Source: Coniella vitis (taxonomy: Eukaryota; Ascomycota; Sordariomycetes; Diaporthales; Schizoparmaceae). Taken from it: a DNA stretch of 64,000 nt. The DNA lies in NCBI GenBank assembly GCA_011317545.1, contig WUJK01000001.1, positions 3,143,001-3,207,000 on the forward strand. Reading direction: 5' to 3'. A program made the translations under genes and the position numbers. The notes under the pieces were generated by a model. The model was given only the letters and a program-made list of their open reading frames with translations. It did no database searches and was not told where the DNA came from. Shown here in pieces: positions 45,979-58,061 of this stretch. Numbering within the stretch: the first letter of the stretch is position 1; each line of letters opens with the position of its first letter.

Positions 45979-47586
45979 GGGGGCCTCCGTGGCACTCAGC
46001 CGTGGCCCTGCGTCCTGTCGTGCCTGTGTTTCTCGGCCCGTTGGGGGGGGGAGGCCATATGCAAAAGTGGTCCCAGACGGACCACGACAACAGCCTGCTC
46101 AGGTGCAGTGGGGGGATCGTCCAGTTTTAGGAGACCCAAACCAGCCACCCACCTGCCTGCCTAGCTGACGATGCTTTTCTCGTGTGACTCACGCGCAAAG
46201 GGGGCAACGAACAGCAAACAGGATTGGAGATCTGGGCATTTTACTTGGGCGTCGCGCTAGGATTGTCGGGGCTGTCAAGGCACCGACAAGGTCCGATGAA
46301 GTCGTCTAGAGTTGACCTCATTGTCGCCTCGTGGGGTCCACAAGGGATGGGTATGGGGAAGGTATAACGAACAGGACGCGTCGCCACAAGTCCATCTTTT
46401 TGCCTCGTATCATTCTCGTTTCATTACCTGAGCCTCAAGCCGACCATATCGCGTCTAGCCCCCGTCACAGGCGCATCGACGTCTCCACCAGGGCCTGTCT
46501 CTTTTTTTTTTTTTTTTTTTTTGGCTTTAACATGGGCACAGGCACAAGGGTTTCTCAATAATTGTGTTGTATATAGCAACATGGGTGTGTATGTCCGTTC
46601 GTCTGCACTGTACGGGGGAGCAAGTTATGCCAAAATAATGATACCATTAATTTCACATTATATATTTCCAGCGCACACGAGTCTCTTGAGTGGCAAGAAG
46701 TGGCGCGGCCAGCAAGAGGACATGGTGCCCCACCGACATCTTCTTTTCGGTGTCTGCGATAGAAGGGGTCAGACAAGGACTATTGGTGGTCTTGAAGGAG
46801 GAGCGAGTCTACATGAGTGGAAATATTGATGAGAGGAGGTGGACTCATCGGTTCACCTGCAGGATATCTTGTCGGGAATGTTGCCCCTTCTACACCGAGG
46901 GAAAGAAGCGAGCCGTACAAGCGTACGAGGTCGTGTATACTATACTCTCGCTTCCGTTGGCAACAGCGCCGTTGTCAACCTCCGGAGAAGTCTGTCCGGT
47001 ACCCTTTGTTGTTGGGTGTATGGTACGTTATGGACCAGAGGCCTGGTCTAGCCGACAACCGCCCAGGCTAGGCTACCGTGGTTCTGCGTACGTGGGTTTT
47101 GTTAGATGGCTTGGGCTGGCCTGTCTGTCACTCTTGTTCCCAGCAGTTTGTGTACGGCACACAATCGGTCTATTGTGGGATATGTTGTGCGGATACTGTG
47201 AAATGTTCTCGGTATATTTCGTTTCTTTGTCATTCATCCTTTCTGTGCACACAGAGAGAAAGAAAGAAGGAAAGAAAGCAAAGCAAAGCTGAAGAGCCAT
47301 GATGGCTCTTCCCTCTTTGCTCTTGCTTCTTTTTCTTTTTCCCTCTTCCTTTTCAACATCAACATCACCGTCACTGCTTTCTTTTCTTGGTGTTTTCTTG
47401 ACCCAGATAGAATTCGTCCCTTGTGACGAACCTTTTGGTCTCCTCGGCTGTTTTTTTTTTTTTTTTTCTGACCAAGTGGTTCGGGTTCTTTACCTCACGC
47501 CCCCCTCTTTCTTCCATGCATGTTCCTTTGTGTGCTTCTATGCCCGTTCGTGAGGAGAAGGGGTCCACACGCACGCATGCACATAC

Positions 47587-47620
<34 letters not shown>
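47587..47620. repeat. (AC)n microsatellite abutting a palindrome-family core
   Basis: Seventeen AC units followed directly by TACTATGTAC (47621-47630). Confidence 0.85.
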
Positions 47621-47623
<3 letters not shown>

Positions 47624-48440
47624 TATGTACACAGAAAGAGAGAGACAGGCGGCCCCCCGTCCCACCGGGAGACTCTACGCAAGAATATGGGGTTGTCCCC
47701 GGGGGTGTGGAGGGGGGGGCGGACAGGGGAGAGAGAGAGAGAGACAAGACGCGCGCGCTTTTACTCTCTCTTTATTTCTCGCGAAACTGATGACGGGTGG
47801 GGTGTGGGTGTGTGTATCGATTGGCTCATGGTTAGGGTGGTTTCTACATCCTAATGCATGTGTTCTTTCTTTTGACTTGCCGTGATGAGATCTCGGTCGG
47901 GTTTTCTCAGTGAGCTAGGGTTTCGTTGGCAGATTGGGAAAAACCGGGGGGGGGGAGGTTTGGGCTGATGAATGAGGGCGAAGCTTGGTTCTGGACAGCG
48001 AGGGTTGGGTGTTGTGGCGTGGAAAGACAGATTGTTAACACTTGAAGGTGTTTACTGCTGTTTGCTACATGTCAAGTAGCACTGATGCATGAGTGAGTAT
48101 ACTTTTGCCAGAATGCTTTACTGTGCGTGGGGGGCTCTTTCTGACGATTGTTTCACGGGCCCTGGCTATACTAGCTAAGGGGCGCCACAGTTACCATTTC
48201 CATTGTAGACTTTTTTCTTCTCTATTTTTGGGGGGTTCATCATCAACTCTCCATCCCTTCTTGCGCGCCGGTCGGTGGTTTTGTGGTTGGTTGGTTGGTT
48301 GGCATGAAAGTGGATATCCCTCGGGGTTCCAAAAACGAAAGGGGAAAAAGAAAAAGGGCTACAGACGACGGGCATATAAATCAAAACATCGAATCGGGAT
48401 AATCATGGCCTGGTAACGGAGGGGGGGGGGCCTTGTCACT

Positions 48441-48476
48441 GGATGGATGGATGGATGGGTGGATGGATGGGTGGAG
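48441..48476. repeat. (GGAT)n tetranucleotide array
   Basis: GGAT units with two GGGT interruptions. Confidence 0.85.
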
Positions 48477-49069
48477 AGGAGAAGGAGAGGAGAGAAGAAG
48501 ATTCCGGGCTTTTCTATTGGTTTGCTGGGGGCTTGTACGTACGTACGTACATGCATATGTAACTCTATCTAACCCCAGGCTTTGAGAGAGAAATATGGAT
48601 GGACAAGAGAAGGGCCGGGGATCTGCGGCTACATACATGAAGTGGAAACACTGGGGTTTTTTGTACATTTGTATATGTAGTAGTAGTGTCTTGTACATGC
48701 TACTATGGTATATTATGGATTCAAACGTCCATGTGTGTCAGGTGGGAAAAACGGGCTTGGGGGGGGGGGTTAAAGTGAAATGGATATGCACGTGCATGTC
48801 AGCAACCCGCCAGGCAAGACGACGCGGATATTGAGTGTCCAGTGTCTGGTGTACAAGGGATCCTGTTGATCTGTCAAGACTCAAAGAAGAAGGAGGAGGA
48901 GGCAGAGGCAGAGGCAGGAAAGGAAAGGAAAGGCCGAGGTGAAGGGGAATCTTGTTCTGTTGGGACAGATGATTGCTTGGAAACGTAGACAAATGACACA
49001 CACACACACACACAGACAGGTCTTGCAATGTGGAAAGATGCTCATCAAAAGTCCTGTTTGGCAATTTTT

Positions 49070-49093
49070 GTCGTCGTCGTCGTCGTCGTCGTC
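49070..49093. repeat. (GTC)n trinucleotide array
   Basis: Eight GTC units in the second gap. Confidence 0.85.
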
Positions 49094-51466
49094 CTACTCT
49101 GACGTATCCAACCTTTTGCAATCTTTAGTCCAGTGTTTCTTGTTCGTGGAAGCGGTTGAGGACGGCAAATTACGACGAAAATGGTTGCAGAATCAGGCAC
49201 AGAGCGGCTGTTTCAAGCCTGTATGTATCATGTTACAGCAGGTGTGTAATGATCCAAAAACGTTGACGGAGCATCTTGCCAGCAAAGAGGCTCACCCACC
49301 AGGCTGCAATTCCTCTTCTACCCGAGCATGCTTATCTCTCTCTTTATTTCACCGAGCTCCAAAGGCGCCAGACGGGCTGCTATCAACAACTTGACTGCAT
49401 AAGCGCATTGGGGGAGGTTTGTGAAGAGGGCCAAGGCGTTCAAAGTGCCATCCAAGTGGATGCGTTTACTCTCTTGACGCAAGCCTTCTTCACAACAGTT
49501 GAGTGACTCGCCACACACACACGTACACACACACACACACACTTCAAAAAGGGGCGCGGCTGCAAGTTAAAAACCCCGGGAAGATCTGGTCCGGCTTGAG
49601 CAGGTAGAGGCCAACTTGCAAAGGAAGCCCTCGCTGGGGGCTCATCGCCACCATCTTTTGGGAAGACGGAGAAGGGGGGGGTTCTAGCTTCGCTTGATAC
49701 TCATCCCCATACCGATGCCATATCATCGTGGATCATGTTCTCTTTGGAAAGGCAAGCCAAAGCCAGCCCCTGGGCTCCGGCTGCCAAGTGGCATCGAGAC
49801 GGGGGTGGATGGGTGCCATCTCAGTGCCACGCCGGTGTGGTGATGGCGACCTGACGTGGCCTCTGATGTAGCACTCTCCGAGATAAGGACTCTCTCTCTC
49901 TCTCTGGCGTCCACCACTGCGAGGGGCAACGAGTGGAATGCCTCGAGCACAAGTGTCTCTGGGAACGTTACAGCCGGGGGGGGGCCTGACGAAGGGCTTG
50001 GGAAAACCCCCAGTGTGCTTGTGCACACAGCCCGGCACGGCAGCGCCATGATTTAACCTACTTTTACGGGTTTATGGGGATTTTCTCTCGCAATGGAACT
50101 TCGGTCTGCTGCTGGTGGTCCTCGTCACATGCGCATTTCCCAAGTATAACGCGGGCTGATGAGATGGACGATCACCACCAAGAACAGCAGACAGGGACCG
50201 ATCCGGTGACTGGATATTGCCCGCAATGACAGACGTGTGTTACTCTGGAGATATCAAACACGTGGCGAGGGGTCCTTCGCAAGAGCGCGTGGAGGAGATG
50301 AAAGCAGGCTGGACATGAACACGCACTTACAAGATATGCCCTGGGTTCCACGACTCACTGACAACAACAAACAGTACGCCATCGTGTGAGGCCATGCACA
50401 CCACCATCTTTGGCCGGCAGATGACCCTTGAGCAGTCAGTCATTCAACGATAACGATATACGCAACTCTGAGCCGCCCCTTGCAGAGAAACTCCGGCCCA
50501 ACTCTACGCAATCTCCCCACTCCACGATGGTAACATTGCTTGCAGCGATAAAGAAGGAGAGCATCATCACTCCCACAAGACCGTGCCAGGTCACATCGAT
50601 GGACCAAAATAGAAAAAAACCCCAACTTCCTCCCAGGATTTGGACATCAGAATGCAAGTCATGCCGTATCATCACCGGCAAAGCACCCCTTTCCAAAGAA
50701 TTTGCCCTCTTTCACTGCGATGGATAGTTACATGAGCTGCTTACTTTTACTTTTCTGTTTCCGCCGGCCGGGCTCCGGCTATCATCCTACATCTAGCTGA
50801 AAAGGTAGCACCGCATCGTAGATCATCTATCGTGCGTCCAACCCCATGGCACATGGCAAGTGCCGCTGGGGGAAAAAAGAATTACACACCACACCACATA
50901 ACTGTCACTCGTGGCTGTGATTTTGCTCTTGATTTTAACGATAAGAAAGAAAAGAACACTTGGGGCTTCTTGAGCCCATTACTTTCTGTCGTGACTTGTA
51001 CCAACAAAGGGCGAACACTTCAAGTTATAAGGCTGTTGCCATGCGCGCGGGTCACGCTCATCTGCAGCAAGGAGCAGAAGTAGATAGATCTTTTTGTGTG
51101 TCTTTTTTTTTTCCCCTGCCTTCTCTCTTTTTCTAAAAATAAAACAGACGTGTAGGCAAAAAAGTATCACACGAGTTATCAAGCGGCTCCGAATCCTTTG
51201 CCCACGGGGCCTTTGCCTAGCCGAGCCGTCGGTCAAGTTTATGAGGGTTAAATAGGTTTGGCTTTTTTGCCCAACAACAACAGAGAAGGAATAAGCAAAG
51301 ATCTGTTGCAACCGCCCAACCGAGCAGGCTATTTTCGAAAAAAACAATAAAAAACCCAACAATCACATGTGTAAAAACTGATCGATGATTGTTTGCATTG
51401 GCTCCACATGGAGATCACATTGTGGCGGCTTGGAGTGGCTCGAGGAGGGGTCTGTCGCTTCGAGCC

Positions 51467-51504
<38 letters not shown>

Positions 51505-52000
51505 AAAGACGGAGCGCTGTGTCGGGAGTTTCTCAGTCTTGTCATCATGATACGTGACGTCTGTTCTATTCTGAGCGAACGCCGGTCTCAACTTTGGCGA
51601 CCATCTCAAAGTGCTCGTCAACTGCCCATGGGACCAGACGTCGCTCGTCTCAAAGGCATAATAGATAGATAATAGTATCAATAAACATCAGTTCTCGAGA
51701 AGAAATAGCAAATGTGATGTGACAGTTTACCGAGTAAGTATCTGCCAGAGTCACGACACACAAAAACACTCTCAACTTTTACTCTTCGTTCGTCACTTTC
51801 TCTTTTCTCTTTTCCTTTTGGCTAGTGAACAATCAATCCATACGTGGTAAGTGACTTGGGCTATTTGCATTTATTTCTTCCCCTTTCTTTCTTCCGTCTT
51901 GGCTTTTGAGCACGAATAGAGAGCACGAGACAACAACTGCATCCATACGCACTATCGAAAAACACTCTCTTTTCTCTAGGCGGTATTCATTTCTTGTTTA

Positions 52001-52001
<1 letters not shown>

Positions 52002-52035
<34 letters not shown>
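52002..52035. repeat. (AC)n microsatellite
   Basis: Seventeen AC units in the second gap. Confidence 0.9.
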
Positions 52036-52037
<2 letters not shown>

Positions 52038-54776
52038 CTTTCGGCCTCGCCGCTGCATGGTGTATAGTCTCCCGCAGGCTGCCAACCGTAATGCGAGGGA
52101 CATGAAACAGAGGACCAGCCTTTAGATGCCGGGCCACTTGCCAGAAGGCGCCTAGACGACAGGGAGCAACAAAAAGAGACAAAAGTCGTAGTTGTTGCTG
52201 TGTTTTGTTGTGCAACTTGACAGAGAAACGGGCAGGCTGATTTGATCCCAGGAGAGTTACTAAAACAAGAACCCATCCCTTTTTTTTTTTTTTCCCTTCT
52301 CTGCTGCTGGACGTTATTTCTTTTTGAGTCGAGTACTACCCAAGCATGCAGACGCAAGGTTTGAAAGAGACACCAAAAAGAGGGGTGTGGCGTTGTGAGA
52401 CAATGGCGTTTATTGGGTAATATCACAAATGCCGAAAGGAAACAGGACCCCCCACGCCATATGTGGTAGGCACATGGTATCTGGGTATTTATGTATATAT
52501 GACAGGTAATTGAAGGTGTGTAAAAAGAAAGATAGCGTCGACTATGTCAGGCAAAGGCGAAGAGGAAGTTGAAAGAGATTGACTGACAGACTGACCACTC
52601 TCTCCATCACGCACGCGGGACGCAGAAGAAAGTACAGTAGGTCGTTTCTCACGTTTCATCCACTAGCTCTGTGTCGTAAGAAGAAGAAGAAGAAGAAGAA
52701 GCCAGTCTTGTGAAACCAGAATGAGAAAAAGCCCACACGCAGATTATCTGCCTCGAATACGCGGACACCTCGAAGCCCCCCCCCCCCTTCACTCTTCTCT
52801 GACTCTCTCGCTCTCACAACAACGTGTCGGTACATTAACACCTACCTGTTCATCACAGAGTGATGTCATGCACGTCCGACTCCTGGAATGCAGAAGACCG
52901 ACTGACCCTTTCTAAAGAAACCCCAAGCCCCCCTTGCCCCCCCCCCTCTTTCTCGTAGAAAGCTCCATTTAGAAAACCCGAAACCCAGTTCCCTGCAGGA
53001 TATAATATTATTTAGAGAAGTAAAACTCTCGGTATATCCAACCATGCATGCGTTGCGGAAAACAAGCAGAGAGAGCATGGCTGCTTTTCTTTCTTTTTTT
53101 CAGGGTCCCCCGATACCCGCTGGCCATACAAAGTAAAGTATACGTACACCATGTCCAATTATCGGCCAAGGATCAAAGAGAAGTGACCTTCTTCTTCCCT
53201 TTTCTCTCTCCACACGCTCCACTTCTCGGACCTTTTCGTCTATTTTCTCATGTTCGCTCCCATCATCAAGTACCAAATGTATATGCATAACTTTCTCTTC
53301 TACCTGGGTGTGTGTGTTGGGGGTGAGGGGGTCGGGGGGAGAGAGATCGATGGCTCTCCTTGCTTCGCTGTCCGAATGCGGCACTGTTGGAAACAAACGT
53401 TGAGGAGAAGCGGAGGTGCAAAACAGCTACGGGTCCCGTCGCTTGGTTCGAAGCGAGCTGTGGATGCTGCAGACGCTGTTGGGTATAAGACGGCTGCTGT
53501 GGGGAGGTATAGCAGGGAAATATATCATGTCCAGGAGACGATATATCGTTGCAACGACAGACAAGAAGTCCTCCATACAAAACGGGGTTTAAAAAAAAAA
53601 GAAAATCAATAGAGTTAATGGGCAGCATGTAGACCATCCTGCTGACCGTCCAAACAAATCTCTTTTTTTTTTTCATTATAAAATATGCAACATGATACGC
53701 GTCTTGACCAGCAAACAACCGAACCGAAGCAGACAACAACAAGAAAACTCGACCATACAAAAAACCATTCAGTCAAAAGTGGTTCTGGGGCGCGCCCCCC
53801 CCCTCCTCTCCCCACCCCGTAGAGCTAACTGTGCTATATGTATAAAATCAATAAAGTATCCCCAGCAATGACGTGCATAAGTCCCTCTCCTGTCTGGCCC
53901 AGAAGTCCAAGTCCCACAGCTGGGCTGTGCCAACTACTGCGGCCGGTTTCTGACACGCACGCAACATGCAAACGCGTAAACCCCGAAGCCTCGTCTCTCA
54001 GCCTCGTCGTCTCCTCGCTACGGAAGAGACGTCAGCCAGCCTGCCGACTCGGCCGATGACAGCGAAGCGCGGAGAAGAAGGGGGGGGAGGGAAGGAAAGG
54101 AGGAGCGGTTCATGGACTGGAAGGAGTTGCCCCCGTGGGACAACTTGCGATGATACTATGCTATTTATGTATATCAAAGTACAATTTTCCCACTCGATTC
54201 ATCCGCTCGGCTATGTATGGGACTCTCCCCTCCGGCAGCGGGTCGGGGATCGAAATGTGCCGTGTGGGGCTATACTATGTATTACATACATACTTTTGGG
54301 GGGAGACGGGGGTTAATCAGCTGCTTTGTTGCTGTGAGTCTTTCTTTTTGTTGTGCGTGGTTTCTTTCCGCCTTGCGCAGCGTCTCTGTACCTGAGCTGA
54401 GGTTGAGGAGATAAGAGAAGGGGGGGGGGGGGTTGATGGGCACAGTACGATGACGACAGACTGCTGCTGTGGCTGTATTATAGAAGTACTATCTGTGTGT
54501 GTCTATAGGTAAAAAGTACTTGGTCGTACTTTACCGGCTGTTAGCGTGGAGTGCCCCTGTACTCAGTACTCTGCATCCACTAGCACAGTCACTATCCAGT
54601 AGGTACTCGCTACTTGCGTACAGTGCGTTGTATGATACGCACTTGGAGAACACCAGAAACTGCCACTGGTGGGAGCACATCTCTCGTTCACCTTTCCTCC
54701 TTCTCACCCTCTCTTCTTCTTCTTTCTCACCCTTACTTTCTCTCACACACTCTCTCTCTCACATACATACTCATCC

Positions 54777-54802
54777 AAAAAAAAAAAAAAAAAAAAAAAA
54801 AA
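54777..54802. repeat. 26-nt poly-A tract
   Basis: A homopolymer following a CT-rich stretch. Confidence 0.85.
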
Positions 54803-54963
54803 CCCCTCTTTCTCCGCGTGTTTTGGTGCACAAGCAGGCAGACTGGCGCTTTACCCGTTCGGGATGAACGATAGCAACGTTTCATTTCTTGGCCTGTGCT
54901 TTCTTTCTCCCCAGAAATTGAACCAATCAGGAGTGGCTGGATTACCATGTACTTTTTTTGCTG

Positions 54964-55043
54964 TATACCATGTACTTATTCTACTCATAGTAGACATATA
55001 TAGTACACAGTAAGTATATACATAGTAGTAATTCATGGTACTT
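54964..55043. repeat. Cluster of palindrome-family variants
   Basis: Half-sites TACCATGTACTT, CTCATAGTAGAC, TATATAGTACAC and ATACATAGTAGT within 80 bp. No exact 10-mer core. Confidence 0.6.
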
Positions 55044-56170
55044 TGTGTATACATGCATGATGTGTATAGCCGACTCTGCGTGAAAAGGGAACTCTCTCTT
55101 TTCTTTTCTCTTCTTTTGCCTGTGGTGATACAATCGAAAGCAGCAAGATCTAATCAAGATCTCCCTGAACCGAGAGACGTACTTTTGAGAAATTGCCGGA
55201 AAAAGAAAAGAGAGGGAGAAAGAGGAGAAGAAAAAAAAAAGAAGTCTCATCGCGTGAACCTGATTAGGGCTAGAGCTCCGTGGTGCATGAACAGATTACC
55301 AAGATAGGGAGTAATGATATCTTCTTTGTAATTGATTTTTGTATAATGGTACTACTTGAGCACTACTGTGTATATTATCTTCATTCTTTTCACGCCAGTA
55401 TCATACTATTTGCAGACATGGGAGTTAGCGCCAAAAATACTGCTCAAAGACAAGTCGCGCTCTTACTGTACGTTGGTTAAAAAAAAGAAAATTCACGACC
55501 CTGCAGATCAAAAGAAGAAAAAAAACTTGTTGTGGAGAGGAGAGGAGGACTGTGTTACCAAGAAAAGAAAAAAGTACAGTACCTGCGCAAGTATAATATC
55601 ATCATCACTATGTACTTGGTAACATCTTTTATTCGTACTCGTGGTGGAATTCGGCCGAGTGAGCAGACAAGTAAGTACCTTTTTTTCTTCTTTTTTTTTT
55701 CCTGCGTGTGAGCGCCGCCGTTCGAGCCATCTGCACCGTGACCTCATTGCGTATACTATATAGTCCCAGAGTTCGAGATGCTTGAAGAGATGGGTATAAC
55801 AGTGCGGGTTAATAGATAGAAGGGAATGGCTGCTATCTCCACAGATACGTGATGAGCATGGTTCTCGCTGGCATTGCGCTTCTACCATGTACTCACAAGC
55901 GCGCCCAAACCCTACTATAGTGCATAGTAGTAGTTCACGAGAGAAAATCCAGACCGTGGGTCCATCTTTTTCAGGATAGCTAGCATCCGCTCAAAGGACC
56001 TACATATACGAAGTAGTACTTTCGAGCACCCGCTATCATAGCAAAAGTCTATTTTGTCAGTCAACTTGTGGGGAAACTCGGGCCTGATTTGCCTTATATC
56101 CGCATCGAGATGTAACGGCCATCCTCTCGTGGTCACTGGCCGCACCAACCCTGGACATTTACCTACTGGG

Positions 56171-56216
56171 CGACCGACCGACCGACTGACTGACTGACTG
56201 ACTGACTGACTGACTG
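56171..56216. repeat. (GACC)n(GACT)n tetranucleotide array
   Basis: Three GACC units run into about eight GACT units. A shorter GACT array recurs at about 58469-58488. Confidence 0.85.
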
Positions 56217-57174
56217 GCTCGTGAACAGGGCGAAAATGGCTTGTTGCTCTGCAGTCCAGCCGTCACGTCACTCAACGTTCGTTTGTCCGCCCGTGGCGGC
56301 CGGACTTGATGCCTGCACAGGCATGATGCATGCCATCCTCTCGACCAATCGCCGAAGGGACTGCTGACCCACATCGAGCATGCGGCAGCAAAGCAGTAGC
56401 ATCCAGCAGCATGCAGACGCAGCGGCATGCCGTGGGATTGGTGCTTTTCACACACTTGTCTCTGGGGGCCCCCGACGGAGCATAAAAAGGAACAAAGACA
56501 CAGCACACCCAGCAAAGAGGGTGTGAAGCAAGTCTTCCAACCCAGCTTCTACGCAGGTCGCGAGTCCTTCTAGCGCGTGGGGGAAGGGGGGAGGGGGAGG
56601 GCCACTCCAAGGCGTGACGAGAAGGGGCAGACGTACATGTGTAATGCGGTGCGCATGCAACAAATGTATGCTACTCTAGTGCACCATGTGCCGTGTCGCC
56701 AGCTCACAGCCGCTGCAACCCGCCCTGTGCTGTGGAAGGCGGAGAGAAAGACTGGAGCGGGACTAAGCATGCGAGAGTCACAGGGAGAGGGTGTAGAGGC
56801 ACAGGCCAAAAGGTGCGAGAGTGACGTACGGAAAATGGAGAGATGATGGAGCAGCAAAACGCCATGACATAGCAGGCCTTCGCTCGAGACTTCTGAGAGG
56901 AGGACAGAAGCGAATTGTGTGTGCTTTCATGGATTGGAACCATGGGTGCTGTCACCTTGGGTCTTGTTCGTCCTCCCACCCCCCAGACTCCAGTCCTGCG
57001 TCCATGCTATGCACATAGTAGTGGTCTTGCTGGAAGCGGGGCTTGGGCGGTAATAAACAGGGCAGAGCGCGCTCGAGGGCTCCAGAGCATGAGTGGCTGG
57101 GCGGGCACATGGTGTCCTCGTGCAAGAACTGTGGGTGTGAGACATGGCCTTCTTGCTGTTGCGCCTGCCCTGTC

Positions 57175-57202
57175 GCAGCAGCAGCAGCAGCAGCAGCAGC
57201 AG
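57175..57202. repeat. (CAG)n trinucleotide array
   Basis: Nine CAG units, not inside a supported gene. Confidence 0.85.
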
Positions 57203-57663
57203 CTTCTCTGCTCCCTTCCTCTTCTCCAGCGACGATTTGGCGCTGAATCGGTCGAGCAGGGCTGATCAGACGGGCCACGAGGCTGCAGCCGAAGCACATC
57301 TCGGTGCCCGACCTCAACCGCTGGACACGCAGGCGAGACTCTGTATGAGACGGAGCCTCCGAGCTCAAGACTGTCTGTCGCTTTGACCGAGCCCCTGCAT
57401 GCTTGAGAGGACGAACACAAACACACTACAGCAGACGCCGTTGATGGGTCTGCGACGGGCCCGCGCCGGAGGGACGACGACGAGCTTGACAAACCACAAG
57501 CGTCGCAGAATATAACACTGATTCGAGGATATAGCCCCTCGAAAGCGGTAGCCTCGGCTGGCGATCTTCGTGCTAACTCCAAGCTGTGGTATCTCTTGAT
57601 TGCTGATTGGATCGTGTCGACGGTCGTCGCCGTTGGCGTTGTCGCCGTTATTGTTGTCGTGGT

Positions 57664-57666
<3 letters not shown>

Positions 57667-57694
<28 letters not shown>
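57667..57694. repeat. 28-nt poly-A tract
   Basis: An uninterrupted A run after a GTC/GTT-rich stretch. Confidence 0.85.
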
Positions 57695-57698
<4 letters not shown>

Positions 57699-57993
57699 GT
57701 GGCGTGCAAAAGCCCAAGCCCCAACATGGATGCCGCCCGCAGCCCACTGAACAATGCCTTGGTTCAGGGCCTCTTGGGGGCCTGGCGGCCCATGGGCAGT
57801 GCCAAGGCGCCATAGCAGCGGGGCCCCGGCCAGCTTGGCAGCGCTTGGCTGGGCCTAAACCGCCTACAGGGACAGGCCAGGCAGTGGCAGCATGCCCCGG
57901 GAAGGAGCAACTACAAAGCTCATCAAGACTGCCAAGCTCTGGGCCAAGACGGGTGGGCGATTGCACCAAAAATTGGCAGCCTCATGCTTGTAC

Positions 57994-58061
57994 CCAGGTA
58001 CCCAGATACCCCGGTACCCGGGCAGCCTGGCACCTGGGTGCTGGGGTACTACGGTACTTGG
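57994..58061. other. Long imperfect hairpin (inverted repeat), possible structured RNA
   Basis: Positions 58007-58022 pair with 58033-58048 as 16 consecutive pairs (13 Watson-Crick, three G-U). A further nine pairs join 57994-58002 to 58053-58061, with a four-position interruption between the two helices. On the plus strand three of the deviations from a perfect palindrome are G-U compatible. No transcript evidence. Confidence 0.5.

Larger units (their letters stand above)
45979..52700. other. Gene-poor region, first part of the second large gap
   Basis: No supportable gene. It begins with the GPX 3' region. Simple repeats are dense: T tract 46502-46522, (AC)n 47587-47620, (GGAT)n 48441-48476, (GTC)n 49070-49093, (CA)n 48996-49015 and 49513-49541, (AC)n 52002-52035. 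The longest frame (46690-47292) has no domain or consistent composition. Confidence 0.45.
52701..57900. other. Gene-poor region, middle part of the second large gap
   Basis: No supportable gene. It contains A and T tracts, (GACC)(GACT) at 56171-56216, (CAG)n at 57175-57202 and a 28-A tract at 57667-57694. Palindrome-family variants cluster at 54964-55043 and occur near 55610, 55910 and 57005. The frame on the minus strand at 57007-57969 is built from repeats and has no domain. Confidence 0.45.

Noticed and set aside
46690..47292. 200-codon plus-strand frame downstream of the peroxidase gene
   Set aside because: Composition shifts along the frame, it ends in a translated purine repeat, and it has no motif. 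Probably a chance frame.
57007..57969. 320-codon minus-strand frame
   Set aside because: It passes through CAG and A/T arrays and GC-rich spacer; the translation is repeats and random residues.
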